A stretch of DNA of 64,000 bases. Origin: DATLLJ01 sp035537875 (GTDB lineage Bacteria; Acidobacteriota; Vicinamibacteria; Vicinamibacterales; CAVVIG01). The stretch lies in NCBI GenBank assembly GCA_035537875.1, contig DATLLJ010000150.1, positions 1 to 64,000 of the forward strand, given 5' to 3'. Below, piece after piece: positions 1 to 7,795 of this stretch (the stretch's first letter is position 1; every line of letters starts with the position of its first letter). The notes beneath the pieces are model-generated. The model worked only from the letters and a program-made list of their open reading frames with translations. It searched no databases and was not told where the DNA came from. The position numbers were made by a program, and so were the translations under genes.

Positions 1-646
1 GCCGCGCCCAGAGCTCGCGCGTGGTGGCGATCGAATTGATGAAGAGGAGAGCAGGAGCGGTGGGTACGCCCGCAACGGAGTAGTCGATGCGGGCGCCGTC
101 GGACATGCCGCCGCTGGCGATGATCGCCACCCGTTCCTTCCGTCCCTTGATGATCTGGGCGAGCGCCTTGCCCAAGGCCTCGCAGCGGCGCGGCGTCGGC
201 AGCGGTGGAACGTAGACGTTGGTGAAGAACGGGACGACGGGAATGTTGCGCTTCCCGATCACGTACTCGAACGGAATCGAAAAGGCATGGCCCAGCTCGG
301 CATCCTCTGAATACGCCATGTCGAAGCTGTGATCGACGACCAGCTTGTTGAGGATGTCTTCGGCGAGCGCGCGGTGGATCGGCAGGTTGTGTTCGCGCCC
401 GGCGAACTTCGCAATCGCGTGATCGCCAGCCACGATCGCGAACGACGGCACGCAGCTCACGGAGAAGGTCTCCACGTGATCGGCGCCAAAGAAGAGGATC
501 GCGTCCGGCTTGGTCTCGTCGAGCACCTTGCCGAGCTCGCGCATCGCCGCGGCGGCCTGTTTGAGCTGTTCGGGGTCTTCGTCCGGCGGATTGGTAAAAA
601 GGTATGGCGTATGGCAAGTGCCCACGGCGGCGACAATTTCACCCAT
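1..646 (-). CDS. Class III extradiol ring-cleavage dioxygenase (LigB family), 3' end outside window
   Basis: The 215 visible codons, from an ATG at 646 to the window edge, encode a LigB-type class III extradiol dioxygenase. This Fe(II) enzyme opens catechol-type rings such as protocatechuate or gallate. GTCHTP at residues 9-14 carries His12, the position of the conserved LigB iron ligand. GADHVE supplies a second conserved His (57), and a GHAF motif follows. It is the last visible gene of the operon, 33 bp after ligK. No separate small LigA subunit gene is seen, so a LigA-like part could be fused at the C-terminus, as in gallate dioxygenases, or lie outside the window. Family is clear; exact substrate is inferred from the neighbours. 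Confidence 0.85.
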   Translation of the reverse strand, partial: MGEIVAAVGTCHTPYLFTNPPDEDPEQLKQAAAAMRELGKVLDETKPDAILFFGADHVETFSVSCVPSFAIVAGDHAIAKFAGREHNLPIHRALAEDILNKLVVDHSFDMAYSEDAELGHAFSIPFEYVIGKRNIPVVPFFTNVYVPPLPTPRRCEALGKALAQIIKGRKERVAIIASGGMSDGARIDYSVAGVPTAPALLFINSIATTRELWAR

Positions 647-679
647 GATGACTCTCCCGGAGGCGCCGAGGGAGCGCCC

Positions 680-1372
680 CTACGTGTCTTCGAATTCGTC
701 TATGTACTGGATGCCCAGCTCGGCGAGCTTGGCGCGCAGTCCATAGAAGTCTAATCCGAGTTCGCCGCTGCGGAGCCGCTCGCGTGTCTTCTGTTCCTTG
801 GCCACCCGCTCGGCGCCCAGTTTCGCCACGTCCGCCGCCTGCTGTCGAGGCACGACCACCACGCCGTCGACGTCGGCGACGATCACGTCGCCCGGATGCA
901 CAGTCACCCCCGCGCAGACGACCGGAATGTTGATGGACCCGGGGGTGTTCTTCACCGTGCCCTGCGCCGAGATGGCCCTCGACCAGACCGGGAAGTCCAT
1001 GGTCGTCAGGTCGGCCACGTCACGGACGCCGGCGTCGATGACCAGACCGGCGATACCGTGCGCGCGCGCGGACACCCCCAGCAGTTCCCCGAACATGCCA
1101 TCGGTCGACTCGGACGTGGTCGTCACGACCAGGACGTCGCCGGGCTGACAGACGTCGATTGCGGCGTGGAGCATCAGGTTGTCGCCCGGGTGGCACGAGA
1201 TGGTCAAGGCGCTGCCGGCGACCCTGGCCGAGCTGTAAATCGGTCGCATGTAGGGCCGCATCAACCCGGTCCGCCCCTGAGCCTCGTGGACCGTGGCCAC
1301 GCCTTGCTCGCCGAGTGCTCGAATGATGCCCGCATCCGCGCGGGGAATCCGTCGGACGATCGTAGGTTTCAC
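680..1372 (-). CDS. ligK: 4-carboxy-4-hydroxy-2-oxoadipate aldolase (RraA-like)
   Basis: This 230-residue RraA-fold protein is predicted to split 4-carboxy-4-hydroxy-2-oxoadipate into pyruvate and oxaloacetate, the last step of protocatechuate/gallate 4,5-cleavage. The Gly-rich segment PGDNLMLHAAID and the DAGVRD motif (Arg and Asp near residues 120-125) are the usual substrate- and metal-binding elements of RraA-like aldolases. Length is typical. It sits 12 bp downstream of ligJ and 33 bp upstream of the dioxygenase. The flanking ligJ and ligC make the LigK/GalC assignment much more likely than RNase E inhibitor RraA. Confidence 0.88.
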   Translation of the reverse strand: MKPTIVRRIPRADAGIIRALGEQGVATVHEAQGRTGLMRPYMRPIYSSARVAGSALTISCHPGDNLMLHAAIDVCQPGDVLVVTTTSESTDGMFGELLGVSARAHGIAGLVIDAGVRDVADLTTMDFPVWSRAISAQGTVKNTPGSINIPVVCAGVTVHPGDVIVADVDGVVVVPRQQAADVAKLGAERVAKEQKTRERLRSGELGLDFYGLRAKLAELGIQYIDEFEDT

Positions 1373-1384
1373 AACGGCTCCGGT

Positions 1385-2419
1385 TCAGCCTGCCTTCGCT
1401 GTCTGGGCAGGAAGCTTCCTGCCGATTCGTGGATAGACCCTGCGGACGTTGTCTTCGAAAATCCTGCGCTTGGCGTCAGCGCTCAGCCAGGCGGCCTGGT
1501 CGAGATACCGCTTCGTGTCGTCGTAGTAATGGCCCGTTTCGGGGTCGATCCCCCGGACCGCGCCGACCATTTCGGAGCCGAACAGGATGTTGTCGACCGG
1601 GACGATCTTAAGCAAGAGCTCGATGCCCGGCATGTGGTAGACGCACGTGTCGAAGAATACGTTATCGCGGATGAGATCGGTCAACGGCGGCCGCTTCAGG
1701 TCCTGGGCGAGGCCGCGATATCGCCCCCAATGATAGGGAACCGCCCCCCCGCCGTGCGGGATGATGAACCGGAGCGTCGGGAAATCCCTGAAGAGGTCCG
1801 CGGTGAGGAACTGCATGAACGCGGTCGTGTCCGCGTTGATGTAGTGGGACCCGGTCGTGTGGAAGTTAGGATTGCACGTCGCGCTGACGTGCACCATGGC
1901 GGGCACGTCGAGCTCGACCATCTTTTCGTAGAACGGATACCAGGATTTGTCGGTGAGCGGAGGCGCCGTCCAGTGACCGCCTGACGGATCGGGGTTCAGA
2001 TTGCACCCGATGAACCCGAAGTCGTTCACGCAGCGCTCGAGCTCCCGGACGCAGTTCGCGAGCGGATTGCCCGGGGTTTGAGGGAGCTGGCACACCCCGA
2101 CGAAGTTCTCCGGATACAGCGTGCAGACACGGTGGATGAGGTCGTTGCAGTGCTCGGTCCAGTGCAGGCTCGTCGTGGCATCCCCGATGTGGTGGGCCAT
2201 CGCAGAGGCGCGGGGCGAGAAGATCGTGACATCCGTTCCCCGCTCGCGCTGCAGCTTGAGCTGCGCGTTCTCGAGGCTCTCGCGGATCTCGTCGTCGGTG
2301 ATCTGCACCAATCCCTTCGCGGCGGGGGACTGGGCCTTGAGCGCGGCCAGCTGCCCGTCGCGCCAGGTTTGGAGCCCCTTGGGGGCCGTCGTGTAATGAC
2401 CGTGGCAGTCGATGATCAT
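1385..2419 (-). CDS. ligJ: 4-oxalomesaconate hydratase (amidohydrolase superfamily)
   Basis: This 344-residue amidohydrolase-2 family protein is predicted to hydrate 4-oxalomesaconate to 4-carboxy-4-hydroxy-2-oxoadipate, the LigK substrate. The N-terminus reads DCHGHY, giving the metal-binding HxH pair (His6, His8). Further His residues lie in MVHVSA, HTTGSHY and IIPHGGGAVPYH. The open frame extends far upstream to 3217, but that part is antisense-like sequence inside ligC. The ATG at 2419 fits the family N-terminus and forms an ATGA overlap with the ligC stop, indicating translational coupling. Confidence 0.88.
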   Translation of the reverse strand: MIIDCHGHYTTAPKGLQTWRDGQLAALKAQSPAAKGLVQITDDEIRESLENAQLKLQRERGTDVTIFSPRASAMAHHIGDATTSLHWTEHCNDLIHRVCTLYPENFVGVCQLPQTPGNPLANCVRELERCVNDFGFIGCNLNPDPSGGHWTAPPLTDKSWYPFYEKMVELDVPAMVHVSATCNPNFHTTGSHYINADTTAFMQFLTADLFRDFPTLRFIIPHGGGAVPYHWGRYRGLAQDLKRPPLTDLIRDNVFFDTCVYHMPGIELLLKIVPVDNILFGSEMVGAVRGIDPETGHYYDDTKRYLDQAAWLSADAKRRIFEDNVRRVYPRIGRKLPAQTAKAG

Positions 2420-3348
2420 CTGTTCATCGCCTTTTCGATCCGATCGAGCAGCGCCATCGAATGGACGCAGCTGGAGGCGCTCGACTCCGGATCGCGCCCC
2501 TCGCGGATCGCCGACACGAACTCGACATCCTGGCGGTCGAAGGCCGGCATCGGATCGAGCGGCACTTCCCGGCCTTCGCTGTCGGTCATCGAATCGCGGT
2601 AGACCTTGTAGGTGTCTTCCTCCCCGATGTAGCGGTAGAAGCCGCCGAAGGGACCTTTGTTGTTGAACGACATCGCCAGGCTGAACAGCGGGCCTTTCCG
2701 TGACTTCATGGCCACGGTCATGTCCATCGGAATCTTCAGCTCCGGATGATCTGGCCCTTTCTGACCCCAGACGGTCCACTCGGGATCGTCGAGCAGCCAC
2801 TGCGCGATGTCCACGGAATGGCACCCGTGGTGCCAGAGAAGGTTGTCGACCCACGAGCGCGGCTGTCCGTGCATGTTCAGGTTGGTGCGCCGGAAGAAGT
2901 ACGTCTCCACCACCATGTGATGGAGATGGAACGTTCCTTCCCTGATCCGTCGTTTGATTTCGCGGTGCGTGGGTGAGAACCGGCGCGTGTGCGTCACCAT
3001 GCAGACCCTGCCGGCCTTTCGCTGAGCGACCACCATCCGCTCGGAATCGGGGAGGTTGAGGGCCATCGGAATCTCGACCTGCACGTGCTTGCCTCTGGAC
3101 AGCGCCATCACCGTCTGATCCGCGTGCTGATCGCTCGGCGTCGTGAGAATCACGGCGTCCACGCCTGGACGATCGATGCACGCCTCGAGACTGGTGGAAT
3201 GGAACGGGATCTTCCATTCGTCGGCGAAGGCCTTGCCGCTGTCGGGCGTCCGGCTGGCGACCGAGACGACCTCGACGCCGTCGATCTTCTGGAGCGCCTT
3301 CATGTGAATGACGCCCATGGCGCCGGTGCCGGCGAGCGCTATCTTCAT
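2416..3348 (-). CDS. ligC: 4-carboxy-2-hydroxymuconate-6-semialdehyde dehydrogenase (Gfo/Idh/MocA family)
   Basis: This 310-residue NAD(P)-dependent oxidoreductase begins with the Rossmann motif GTGAMG at residues 7-12. Where most Gfo/Idh/MocA enzymes have EKP it has VEIP, as I recall for characterised LigC. It also has the LigC-like stretches HTRRF, YFFRR and LLWHH. The predicted reaction oxidises the ring-cleavage product 4-carboxy-2-hydroxymuconate semialdehyde to 2-pyrone-4,6-dicarboxylate. It overlaps ligJ by 4 bp and starts 3 bp after the upstream gene's stop, firmly within the operon. Confidence 0.87.
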   Translation of the reverse strand: MKIALAGTGAMGVIHMKALQKIDGVEVVSVASRTPDSGKAFADEWKIPFHSTSLEACIDRPGVDAVILTTPSDQHADQTVMALSRGKHVQVEIPMALNLPDSERMVVAQRKAGRVCMVTHTRRFSPTHREIKRRIREGTFHLHHMVVETYFFRRTNLNMHGQPRSWVDNLLWHHGCHSVDIAQWLLDDPEWTVWGQKGPDHPELKIPMDMTVAMKSRKGPLFSLAMSFNNKGPFGGFYRYIGEEDTYKVYRDSMTDSEGREVPLDPMPAFDRQDVEFVSAIREGRDPESSASSCVHSMALLDRIEKAMNR

Positions 3349-3351
3349 GGC

Positions 3352-4278
3352 TCAGTCCTCAATCAGTCGCGTCGGGTTCGTCACGGCCATCGTACGGACT
3401 TCATCGACGGTGAAGCCGGAATCGAGCAGGCGCTGCGCGAACATCGCGAACCCCTCGGCCACCGGCGGGTTGATGGTCTGACCAAGGTCGGTGGAGATCA
3501 GCGTGCGCGCCACACCCGTCCGACGGATGTTGGCGAATGCCGTCTCCCACGGCGCCTTGTTCGTGTAGGTCGTGGTGAAACAGTGCTCGACAATCGCCCC
3601 CAGATCGGCAAGCTCCTTCTGCTCGTCGCCGGTGAGGCTCTGCGACGGAAACTCGGCGTGCGTCACCAGCACCTTCTTCACCCCAATCTCGCGCGCCAGG
3701 CGGACCAGACCGAAGATCTCGTTTCGGCCCAGGTGACCGGTCGCCAGAATCATGTTGTGCTTGGCGATGCGCTCGAGGCATCGATAGGCAGCCTCGACCA
3801 CGTGGCCCGACGCATCGAGGGCCTTCAGCGGCGGCGGGGAAATTCCCTCGGCCGCGAGCTCGCGCTGAATCTTTGCCCAGAACGGCAGCTTTTCGCTGCC
3901 GCCATCCAGGCGACCCGCCGTCTCGTTTTCTGCGTCCACCGTCGGCATCCACACGATCTTGCACCCGGAGCGGCCCGCCAGCTCGACGGCGACGGGATTG
4001 AAGCCGCCGACGCTGTGGTTGAGCGTAATGGCGCCGTAGGCCTGGAATCCGGGCACCGCTTTCCGGACGACTTGCGCACGCTCTCCCGTCTGCACGTAGT
4101 GCGACTTCAGCACGAACCCCTTGAGCCCGTGCGCCAGAAACTCCTTCGCGCAGTCGATGTCGTCGATGCGGCGGGGAATCACGTCGGGACCGACGTGAAT
4201 CTGGACGTCGTAGGCCCCCTCCAGACACTGCCACGCGGCATCGGTAATCGTGATGGCTTGTTGGGTACCGGGGGTCAT
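3352..4278 (-). CDS. Amidohydrolase-like TIM-barrel protein (DUF6282-type)
   Basis: This 308-residue protein resembles metal-dependent hydrolases now grouped as DUF6282. Candidate metal or catalytic residues appear in barrel order: HVGPD near the N-terminus, a Lys-Ser-His (KSHY), TGH, THAEFP and STDLGQ. The ATG at 4278 forms an ATGA overlap with the upstream stop; an in-frame upstream start at 4332 would overlap that gene by 58 bp and is less likely. The pathway step between LigC and LigJ needs a pyrone-dicarboxylate lactonase (LigI, also an amidohydrolase), and no LigI is visible. This gene is therefore a candidate replacement. That role is inference. Confidence 0.7.
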   Translation of the reverse strand: MTPGTQQAITITDAAWQCLEGAYDVQIHVGPDVIPRRIDDIDCAKEFLAHGLKGFVLKSHYVQTGERAQVVRKAVPGFQAYGAITLNHSVGGFNPVAVELAGRSGCKIVWMPTVDAENETAGRLDGGSEKLPFWAKIQRELAAEGISPPPLKALDASGHVVEAAYRCLERIAKHNMILATGHLGRNEIFGLVRLAREIGVKKVLVTHAEFPSQSLTGDEQKELADLGAIVEHCFTTTYTNKAPWETAFANIRRTGVARTLISTDLGQTINPPVAEGFAMFAQRLLDSGFTVDEVRTMAVTNPTRLIED

Positions 4279-5402
4279 GCGTCCTTCCACACCTTCCGCG
4301 CGGTCTCGACGACGAGCCGCAACTTGCGCCACTGATCGTCCTCGGTGAGGAGATTACCCTCCATGGCGGAGGCGAACCCGCACTGTGGGCTCAGCGCGAG
4401 GCGGTCGATCGGGATATAACGACTCGCCTCGTCGATCCGGCGGACCAGCTGCTCCGGCGACTCGAGTTCGGGGACCTTCGTGCTGACGAGACCCAGGACG
4501 ACGGATTTGTCGCGGGGCACGAAGCGCAACGGCTCGAAGGTCCCGGCGCGCTCCGATTCGTATTCGAGGAGGAACAGATCGACGTTCAGCTGGTTGAAGA
4601 GCTTCTCCGCGATGGGGTCGTAGCCACCGCTCGCGTACCACTGGCTACGGTTATTGCCTCTGCACAGATGGATCGCGACCGTGATCCCCTGGCGCTCGAG
4701 GCCTTCGAGGCAGGCGTTGTCCGCCTGGATGGCCTCGTCGAGCGCCTGCTCCGGGTCGAGACCCATCTCATCCCGGATGTGCTGCCGCCACTTGGGGTCG
4801 ATGTAGTAGCTGTACCGGGGCGCATCGATCTGAATGTATTTCACGCCCTCGGCGACGAGCGCGCGAATTTCAGCCCTGATGATCGGAACGATGTCCCAGA
4901 GAAAGTCCGAATGGCTCGCGTAGGCCTGATCGCTGACGCCCCTCTTGTAGCAGATGGCGGGGAACTGATTCGCCGTGGGCAGCGTCATCTTGATGTCGCC
5001 AGGCGCGTGCGCCGTCAAGAAGCCGATTTCGTGCGCGGTGAGGCGTTTCTTCTGGACGATCCTGGCCACGGCCAGGCCCGCCAGGCCCGATCGCGCCGCG
5101 TCCCGACCCGATGTCCCGCCGATAGCAGACGGCGCGCCTTTCCAGGCCCGGGCGATCTCGCCGGTCTGGTCGAGTCCCTCGACCGAATCGTAGAAGTCGC
5201 TCATGAACCCTGCGCGACGTAACTCGCCGTCGGTGAAGATCTTGAAGCCGATCTCCTTCTGGCGCGTCAACGCGTCGAGGATGTATCGATCCTCGAGCCT
5301 GGCCAGCGCCTCGGACCCGACCGCCGGGTCGTGACGAGCGTCCAGCAGCGCCGGGGGCCGGAGCAGGCTGCCGACGTGATCGGCGCGATAACGAAGGTTC
5401 AT
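4275..5402 (-). CDS. Cobalamin-independent methionine synthase (MetE) C-terminal-like methyltransferase
   Basis: This 375-residue protein matches only the catalytic C-terminal half of MetE (full enzymes are about 750 residues). The zinc ligands are present: His-x-Cys in IHLCRGN, a later Cys in SPQCGFAS, and an acidic LLEYES segment between them. The N-terminal DHVGSLLRP motif is typical of short MetE-like proteins. It is the first gene of the aromatic operon and overlaps the next by 4 bp. Short MetE homologues move methyl groups between varied donors and thiols or folates. In this context a role in handling methyl groups from methoxylated aromatics is possible, but that is inference. Confidence 0.75.
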   Translation of the reverse strand: MNLRYRADHVGSLLRPPALLDARHDPAVGSEALARLEDRYILDALTRQKEIGFKIFTDGELRRAGFMSDFYDSVEGLDQTGEIARAWKGAPSAIGGTSGRDAARSGLAGLAVARIVQKKRLTAHEIGFLTAHAPGDIKMTLPTANQFPAICYKRGVSDQAYASHSDFLWDIVPIIRAEIRALVAEGVKYIQIDAPRYSYYIDPKWRQHIRDEMGLDPEQALDEAIQADNACLEGLERQGITVAIHLCRGNNRSQWYASGGYDPIAEKLFNQLNVDLFLLEYESERAGTFEPLRFVPRDKSVVLGLVSTKVPELESPEQLVRRIDEASRYIPIDRLALSPQCGFASAMEGNLLTEDDQWRKLRLVVETARKVWKDA

Positions 5403-5469
5403 GCAGGCGCGAATACTCCTCCGCCTTGCGCCTCTTCGTCAAGCGTGCGATCTGGGATAAGGTTTAGCC

Positions 5470-5886
5470 ATGTCGAACAAACAGAAACTCATCGACGGGC
5501 TCAATGGCGATCTCAACCGCGAACTGGAGGCTGTGCTTCGGTATCTCTATCACGCGGCCACCGCCACGAGCCTCCTGGGTCACGAGCTGCGCGAGGTGCT
5601 GAAGGCCGACCTCGCTGGCGAGCTGAATCATGCCGTCTTTCTGGCGGACAAGATTTCGGCGCTCGGCGGAGAAGTCAAGATTCAGCCGGCGATGCCGAAG
5701 AAGGTGCGCAGCGCGAAACAGATGCTCGAAGAGAATGTCGCCGCCGAACGCAGCGTCGTCGCGAGTTACACCGAGCGGATCCAACAGGCGGAAGAGTTCG
5801 GCGACAAGGGGCTGGTCATTCGGCTCGAGGACATCCTGGCTGAAGAGACCGACCATGCCGAGGAGCTGGAGCGGCTGGCGCGCTGA
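5470..5886 (+). CDS. Ferritin-like/bacterioferritin-type di-iron protein
   Basis: This 138-residue four-helix protein is of the ferritin-like superfamily. Glu/His ligand pairs are visible: NRELEAV in helix 1, GELNHAV (Glu-x-x-His) in helix 2, and EETDHAEELE in helix 4. That pattern matches a di-iron ferroxidase centre as in bacterioferritin and rubrerythrin-type domains. It is shorter than classical bacterioferritin (about 158 residues) and has no clear haem-ligating Met. It starts 67 bp from the divergent aromatic operon, so the short gap at 5403-5469 must hold both promoters. Likely iron storage or peroxide protection in the cytoplasm. Confidence 0.75.
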   Translation: MSNKQKLIDGLNGDLNRELEAVLRYLYHAATATSLLGHELREVLKADLAGELNHAVFLADKISALGGEVKIQPAMPKKVRSAKQMLEENVAAERSVVASYTERIQQAEEFGDKGLVIRLEDILAEETDHAEELERLAR

Positions 5887-5928
5887 CCGATGTGACGGGT
5901 TTCCGGCACGGCTTCAGCGAAACTTAAG

Positions 5929-5956
5929 TTGACAACTTCGCTGTGGCGGCGATAAT
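5929..5956 (+). promoter_or_regulatory. Sigma-70-type promoter for the CxxCH ORF/membrane protein operon
   Basis: A perfect -35 TTGACA (5929-5934) is followed by a 16-bp spacer and GATAAT (5951-5956) as the -10. It lies 57 bp upstream of the ATG at 6013 and is one of the best promoter matches in the window. Confidence 0.6.
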
Positions 5957-6012
5957 CGGCGCTGCAACCCATCGCCGAAGGCGAGAACCGCCGTGTCTTT
6001 CGGGGGCCAAGT

Positions 6013-6138
6013 ATGCGAGTGGTCGGCGTCACGTTGGGCAACGTCTACGGCGGGTGGATGGCGGTTGAGGCGTGCAGCGCCTGCCATGACGTCTATCGCG
6101 AGAAGGCGAACCTCGCGGATCGGTGCACACCCTCATGA
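6013..6138 (+). CDS. 41-residue protein with haem-c motif (CSACH)
   Basis: This short frame runs from ATG 6013 to TGA 6138 and contains the haem c attachment motif CSACH followed by DVYREK. That resembles the extreme C-terminus of cytochrome c'-type domains (compare CNACHTQYREE in the protein at 39518-40180). There is no signal peptide and no room for the rest of a cytochrome fold; the frame is closed by TAA at 5953. The stop overlaps the ATG of the next gene as ATGA, indicating coupled translation. It is either a relic of a longer cytochrome gene kept for translational coupling, or a genuine micropeptide. Function unknown. Confidence 0.5.
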   Translation: MRVVGVTLGNVYGGWMAVEACSACHDVYREKANLADRCTPS

Positions 6139-6638
6139 CTGTACGGAGCCTCTTCGAATGGGTAGAAGCGCTACCCTCCAGCACCGCGATTCGTGAGTCC
6201 CTGAATGGCTACCCGATCCTGTTGACGTCGCACGTCGTCGGCATGTGTCTCTTTCTCGGGCTGATCATCATGATGGACCTGCGTCTGTCCGGGCTGGGCT
6301 TCAAGCAGACGCCGTTCTCCGAGCTGCAGCGGCGGTTGTTTCCGTGGCAGATGGTCGGGCTCGCCGTCACCTCGGTGAGCGGGATGCTCTTGTTTTATGG
6401 CCAGCCCACCCGTTATTACGGAAAGGCGCTCTTCTGGCTCAAGATGGTCCTGATGGTGCTCGCGGGAGTCAACGCGCTTTACTTCCACCTCACCACGTAC
6501 CGATCCGTGGCGAAATGGGATCGCGACGCGATTCTACCGTTCGGCGCGAAGATTGCGGGCGTTCTGTCACTGGTTCTCTGGGCCGGTGTTGTCGTATTCG
6601 GGCGACTCACGGCGTACAATTGGTTCACTTACGAGTAG
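6135..6638 (+). CDS. Integral membrane protein, DUF6644-like
   Basis: This 167-residue protein has about four hydrophobic segments (near residues 25-48, 70-88, 97-117 and 138-160) and a conserved-looking MDLRLSG motif after the first. The pattern matches small membrane proteins labelled DUF6644. I chose the ATG at 6135 over an in-frame GTG at 6123 because it makes an exact ATGA overlap with the preceding CxxCH ORF. The next gene, 15 bp downstream, encodes a paralogue, so the two may form a heterodimer. His residues in the TM segments (TSHVVG, YFHLTTY) could ligate haem, but that is speculation. Confidence 0.65.
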   Translation: MTVRSLFEWVEALPSSTAIRESLNGYPILLTSHVVGMCLFLGLIIMMDLRLSGLGFKQTPFSELQRRLFPWQMVGLAVTSVSGMLLFYGQPTRYYGKALFWLKMVLMVLAGVNALYFHLTTYRSVAKWDRDAILPFGAKIAGVLSLVLWAGVVVFGRLTAYNWFTYE

Positions 6639-6653
6639 CTGCGGAGCCCTTCC

Positions 6654-7124
6654 ATGCTTCCTTTAGCCGAATGGATCAACTCTCTCACGCTGACCGAGAG
6701 TCTCCGTGAAGTGGCCTGGTTCGGCGCGATGATCAACGTCATGCATCTGCTCTCGCTGGTCGTCTTCGCGGGTGCGGTCTTGATCGTCGACCTGAGACTC
6801 ATGGGTGGTGGGTTGACCAAGCAGCCGCTGCCCGAAGTCGCCCGCCACGCGCGGCCCTGGCTGAAGTGGGGGTTCCTCGGCCTCGTCGCGACGGGTCTCC
6901 CGCAGCTGATGCTGGCGCCGGTGAAGGAGTATTACAGCGGACTGTTCTGGTTCAAGATGGAGGTCATGTTCGTGGCCATCATCTTTACCTTCGTCGTCCG
7001 CCCGTGGCTTGTCGAGCTCGAAGAGTCACGGCTGCGCATCTGGGGGAAGTTGGCGGGTTTCGCGTCGATCATGCTCTGGTCGGGCGTCGCGATTCCAGCG
7101 CGGCTGATCGGTCTCGTCAGCTGA
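6654..7124 (+). CDS. Integral membrane protein, DUF6644-like (paralogue of preceding gene)
   Basis: This 156-residue protein has four predicted TM segments and the same plan as its upstream neighbour: N-terminal amphipathic helix, VMHLLSLVVFAGA with a His, VDLRLMG after TM1, and a WFKMEVM segment matching FWLKMVLM in the neighbour. The adjacent arrangement suggests a gene duplication and a joint complex. The operon promoter at 5929 and the coupled CxxCH ORF suggest a haem or electron-transfer connection, which is inference. Confidence 0.65.
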   Translation: MLPLAEWINSLTLTESLREVAWFGAMINVMHLLSLVVFAGAVLIVDLRLMGGGLTKQPLPEVARHARPWLKWGFLGLVATGLPQLMLAPVKEYYSGLFWFKMEVMFVAIIFTFVVRPWLVELEESRLRIWGKLAGFASIMLWSGVAIPARLIGLVS

Positions 7125-7249
7125 CGGGGCGCCGCGCGGCGTCACGCGTCGTTGCCGTTGCGCCAACGACCCTCGATTCGTTCTCTCACTCCATTCTCGC
7201 GAGCTGTTCCCTCGCAGCAATCATCCGCCTCCGACGATCGCCTCTACGG

Positions 7250-7324
7250 TGGTGACCGGGGCGGGGATTGAACCCGCGGCCCGCGCATTAAAAGTGCGCT
7301 GCTCTACCACTGAGCTACCCGGTC
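7250..7324 (-). tRNA. tRNA-Lys (anticodon UUU)
   Basis: On the minus strand the sequence folds into a full cloverleaf. The acceptor stem is GACCGGG/CCCGGTC, the D arm is GCTC...GAGC, and the anticodon stem is GCGCA/TGCGC with loop CTTTTAA. The T arm is GCGGG-TTCAATC-CCCGC. The anticodon is UUU. A 3' CCA appears to be encoded at 7252-7250. The 125 bp between the preceding gene and this tRNA holds only a 12-bp GC palindrome (7130-7141). Confidence 0.95.
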
Positions 7325-7408
7325 TCGTTGGAAACGCTGGATTTATTCTACTTCGCCACCGAACGTCATCGTCTATACTGGCCCGGGTCATTGGGTCAGA
7401 TTCTTCTT

Positions 7409-7795
7409 ATGGCCAAAGAACCGGTGCGCCTGGTGCTCGTCGTGGAAGATGACGTGTCGGTCCGCCGGCCGCTCGTGAAGTTCCTCGAGATGCACGGCTT
7501 CGTCGTGGTCACGGCGGAAACGGGCGATGAAGGACTTGACGCCCTCAAGAAAAACCGTGTGGTGGCGGCCGTCGTCGACCTGCGGCTGAAGCATGGATCG
7601 GGGCGAGACGTCGTCGTCTCCACGCCGGCCGACGTGCCGGTGATCATCTTTTCGGGTGTCCCCTCCGAGTCAGCCGAGCTCGAACGGCTGCGACCGCGGA
7701 CGCGGCTGATCGAGAAGCCGTACTCGCTGGTGCTGCTGGTCGAGACGCTCGAGGAGATGCTGGTCGAGAGCAGCTCACAGAATCTTCATCCCTAG
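7409..7795 (+). CDS. Single-domain response regulator (receiver)
   Basis: This 128-residue receiver domain has no output domain. The acidic pocket VVEDD lies near residue 12, the phosphoacceptor Asp in VVDLRLKHGSG near residue 54, and the conserved Lys in IEKPYS near residue 106. The ATG at 7409 follows a TATACT hexamer (7374-7379) that may be its -10 element. The in-frame start at 7328 lies against the tRNA and is not credible. Its end overlaps the end of the convergent arginase gene by 21 bp. No cognate kinase is nearby, so the partner is unknown. Confidence 0.8.
   Translation: MAKEPVRLVLVVEDDVSVRRPLVKFLEMHGFVVVTAETGDEGLDALKKNRVVAAVVDLRLKHGSGRDVVVSTPADVPVIIFSGVPSESAELERLRPRTRLIEKPYSLVLLVETLEEMLVESSSQNLHP

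Noticed and set aside
2420..3217. In-frame upstream extension of ligJ
   Set aside because: It is antisense-like sequence within ligC on the same strand in another frame; the DCHGH start at 2419 fits the family and the ATGA overlap.
4279..4332. Longer start for the DUF6282-type gene
   Set aside because: It would overlap the MetE-like gene by 58 bp; the shorter ATG makes a 4-bp overlap as elsewhere in the operon.
7130..7141. 12-bp GC palindrome as a terminator
   Set aside because: No loop and no T-tract; such GC palindromes are common by chance in this base composition.
7249..7452. Plus-strand ORF containing GAGIEPAARALKVRCSTTEL
   Set aside because: It is antisense tRNA-Lys read as protein.
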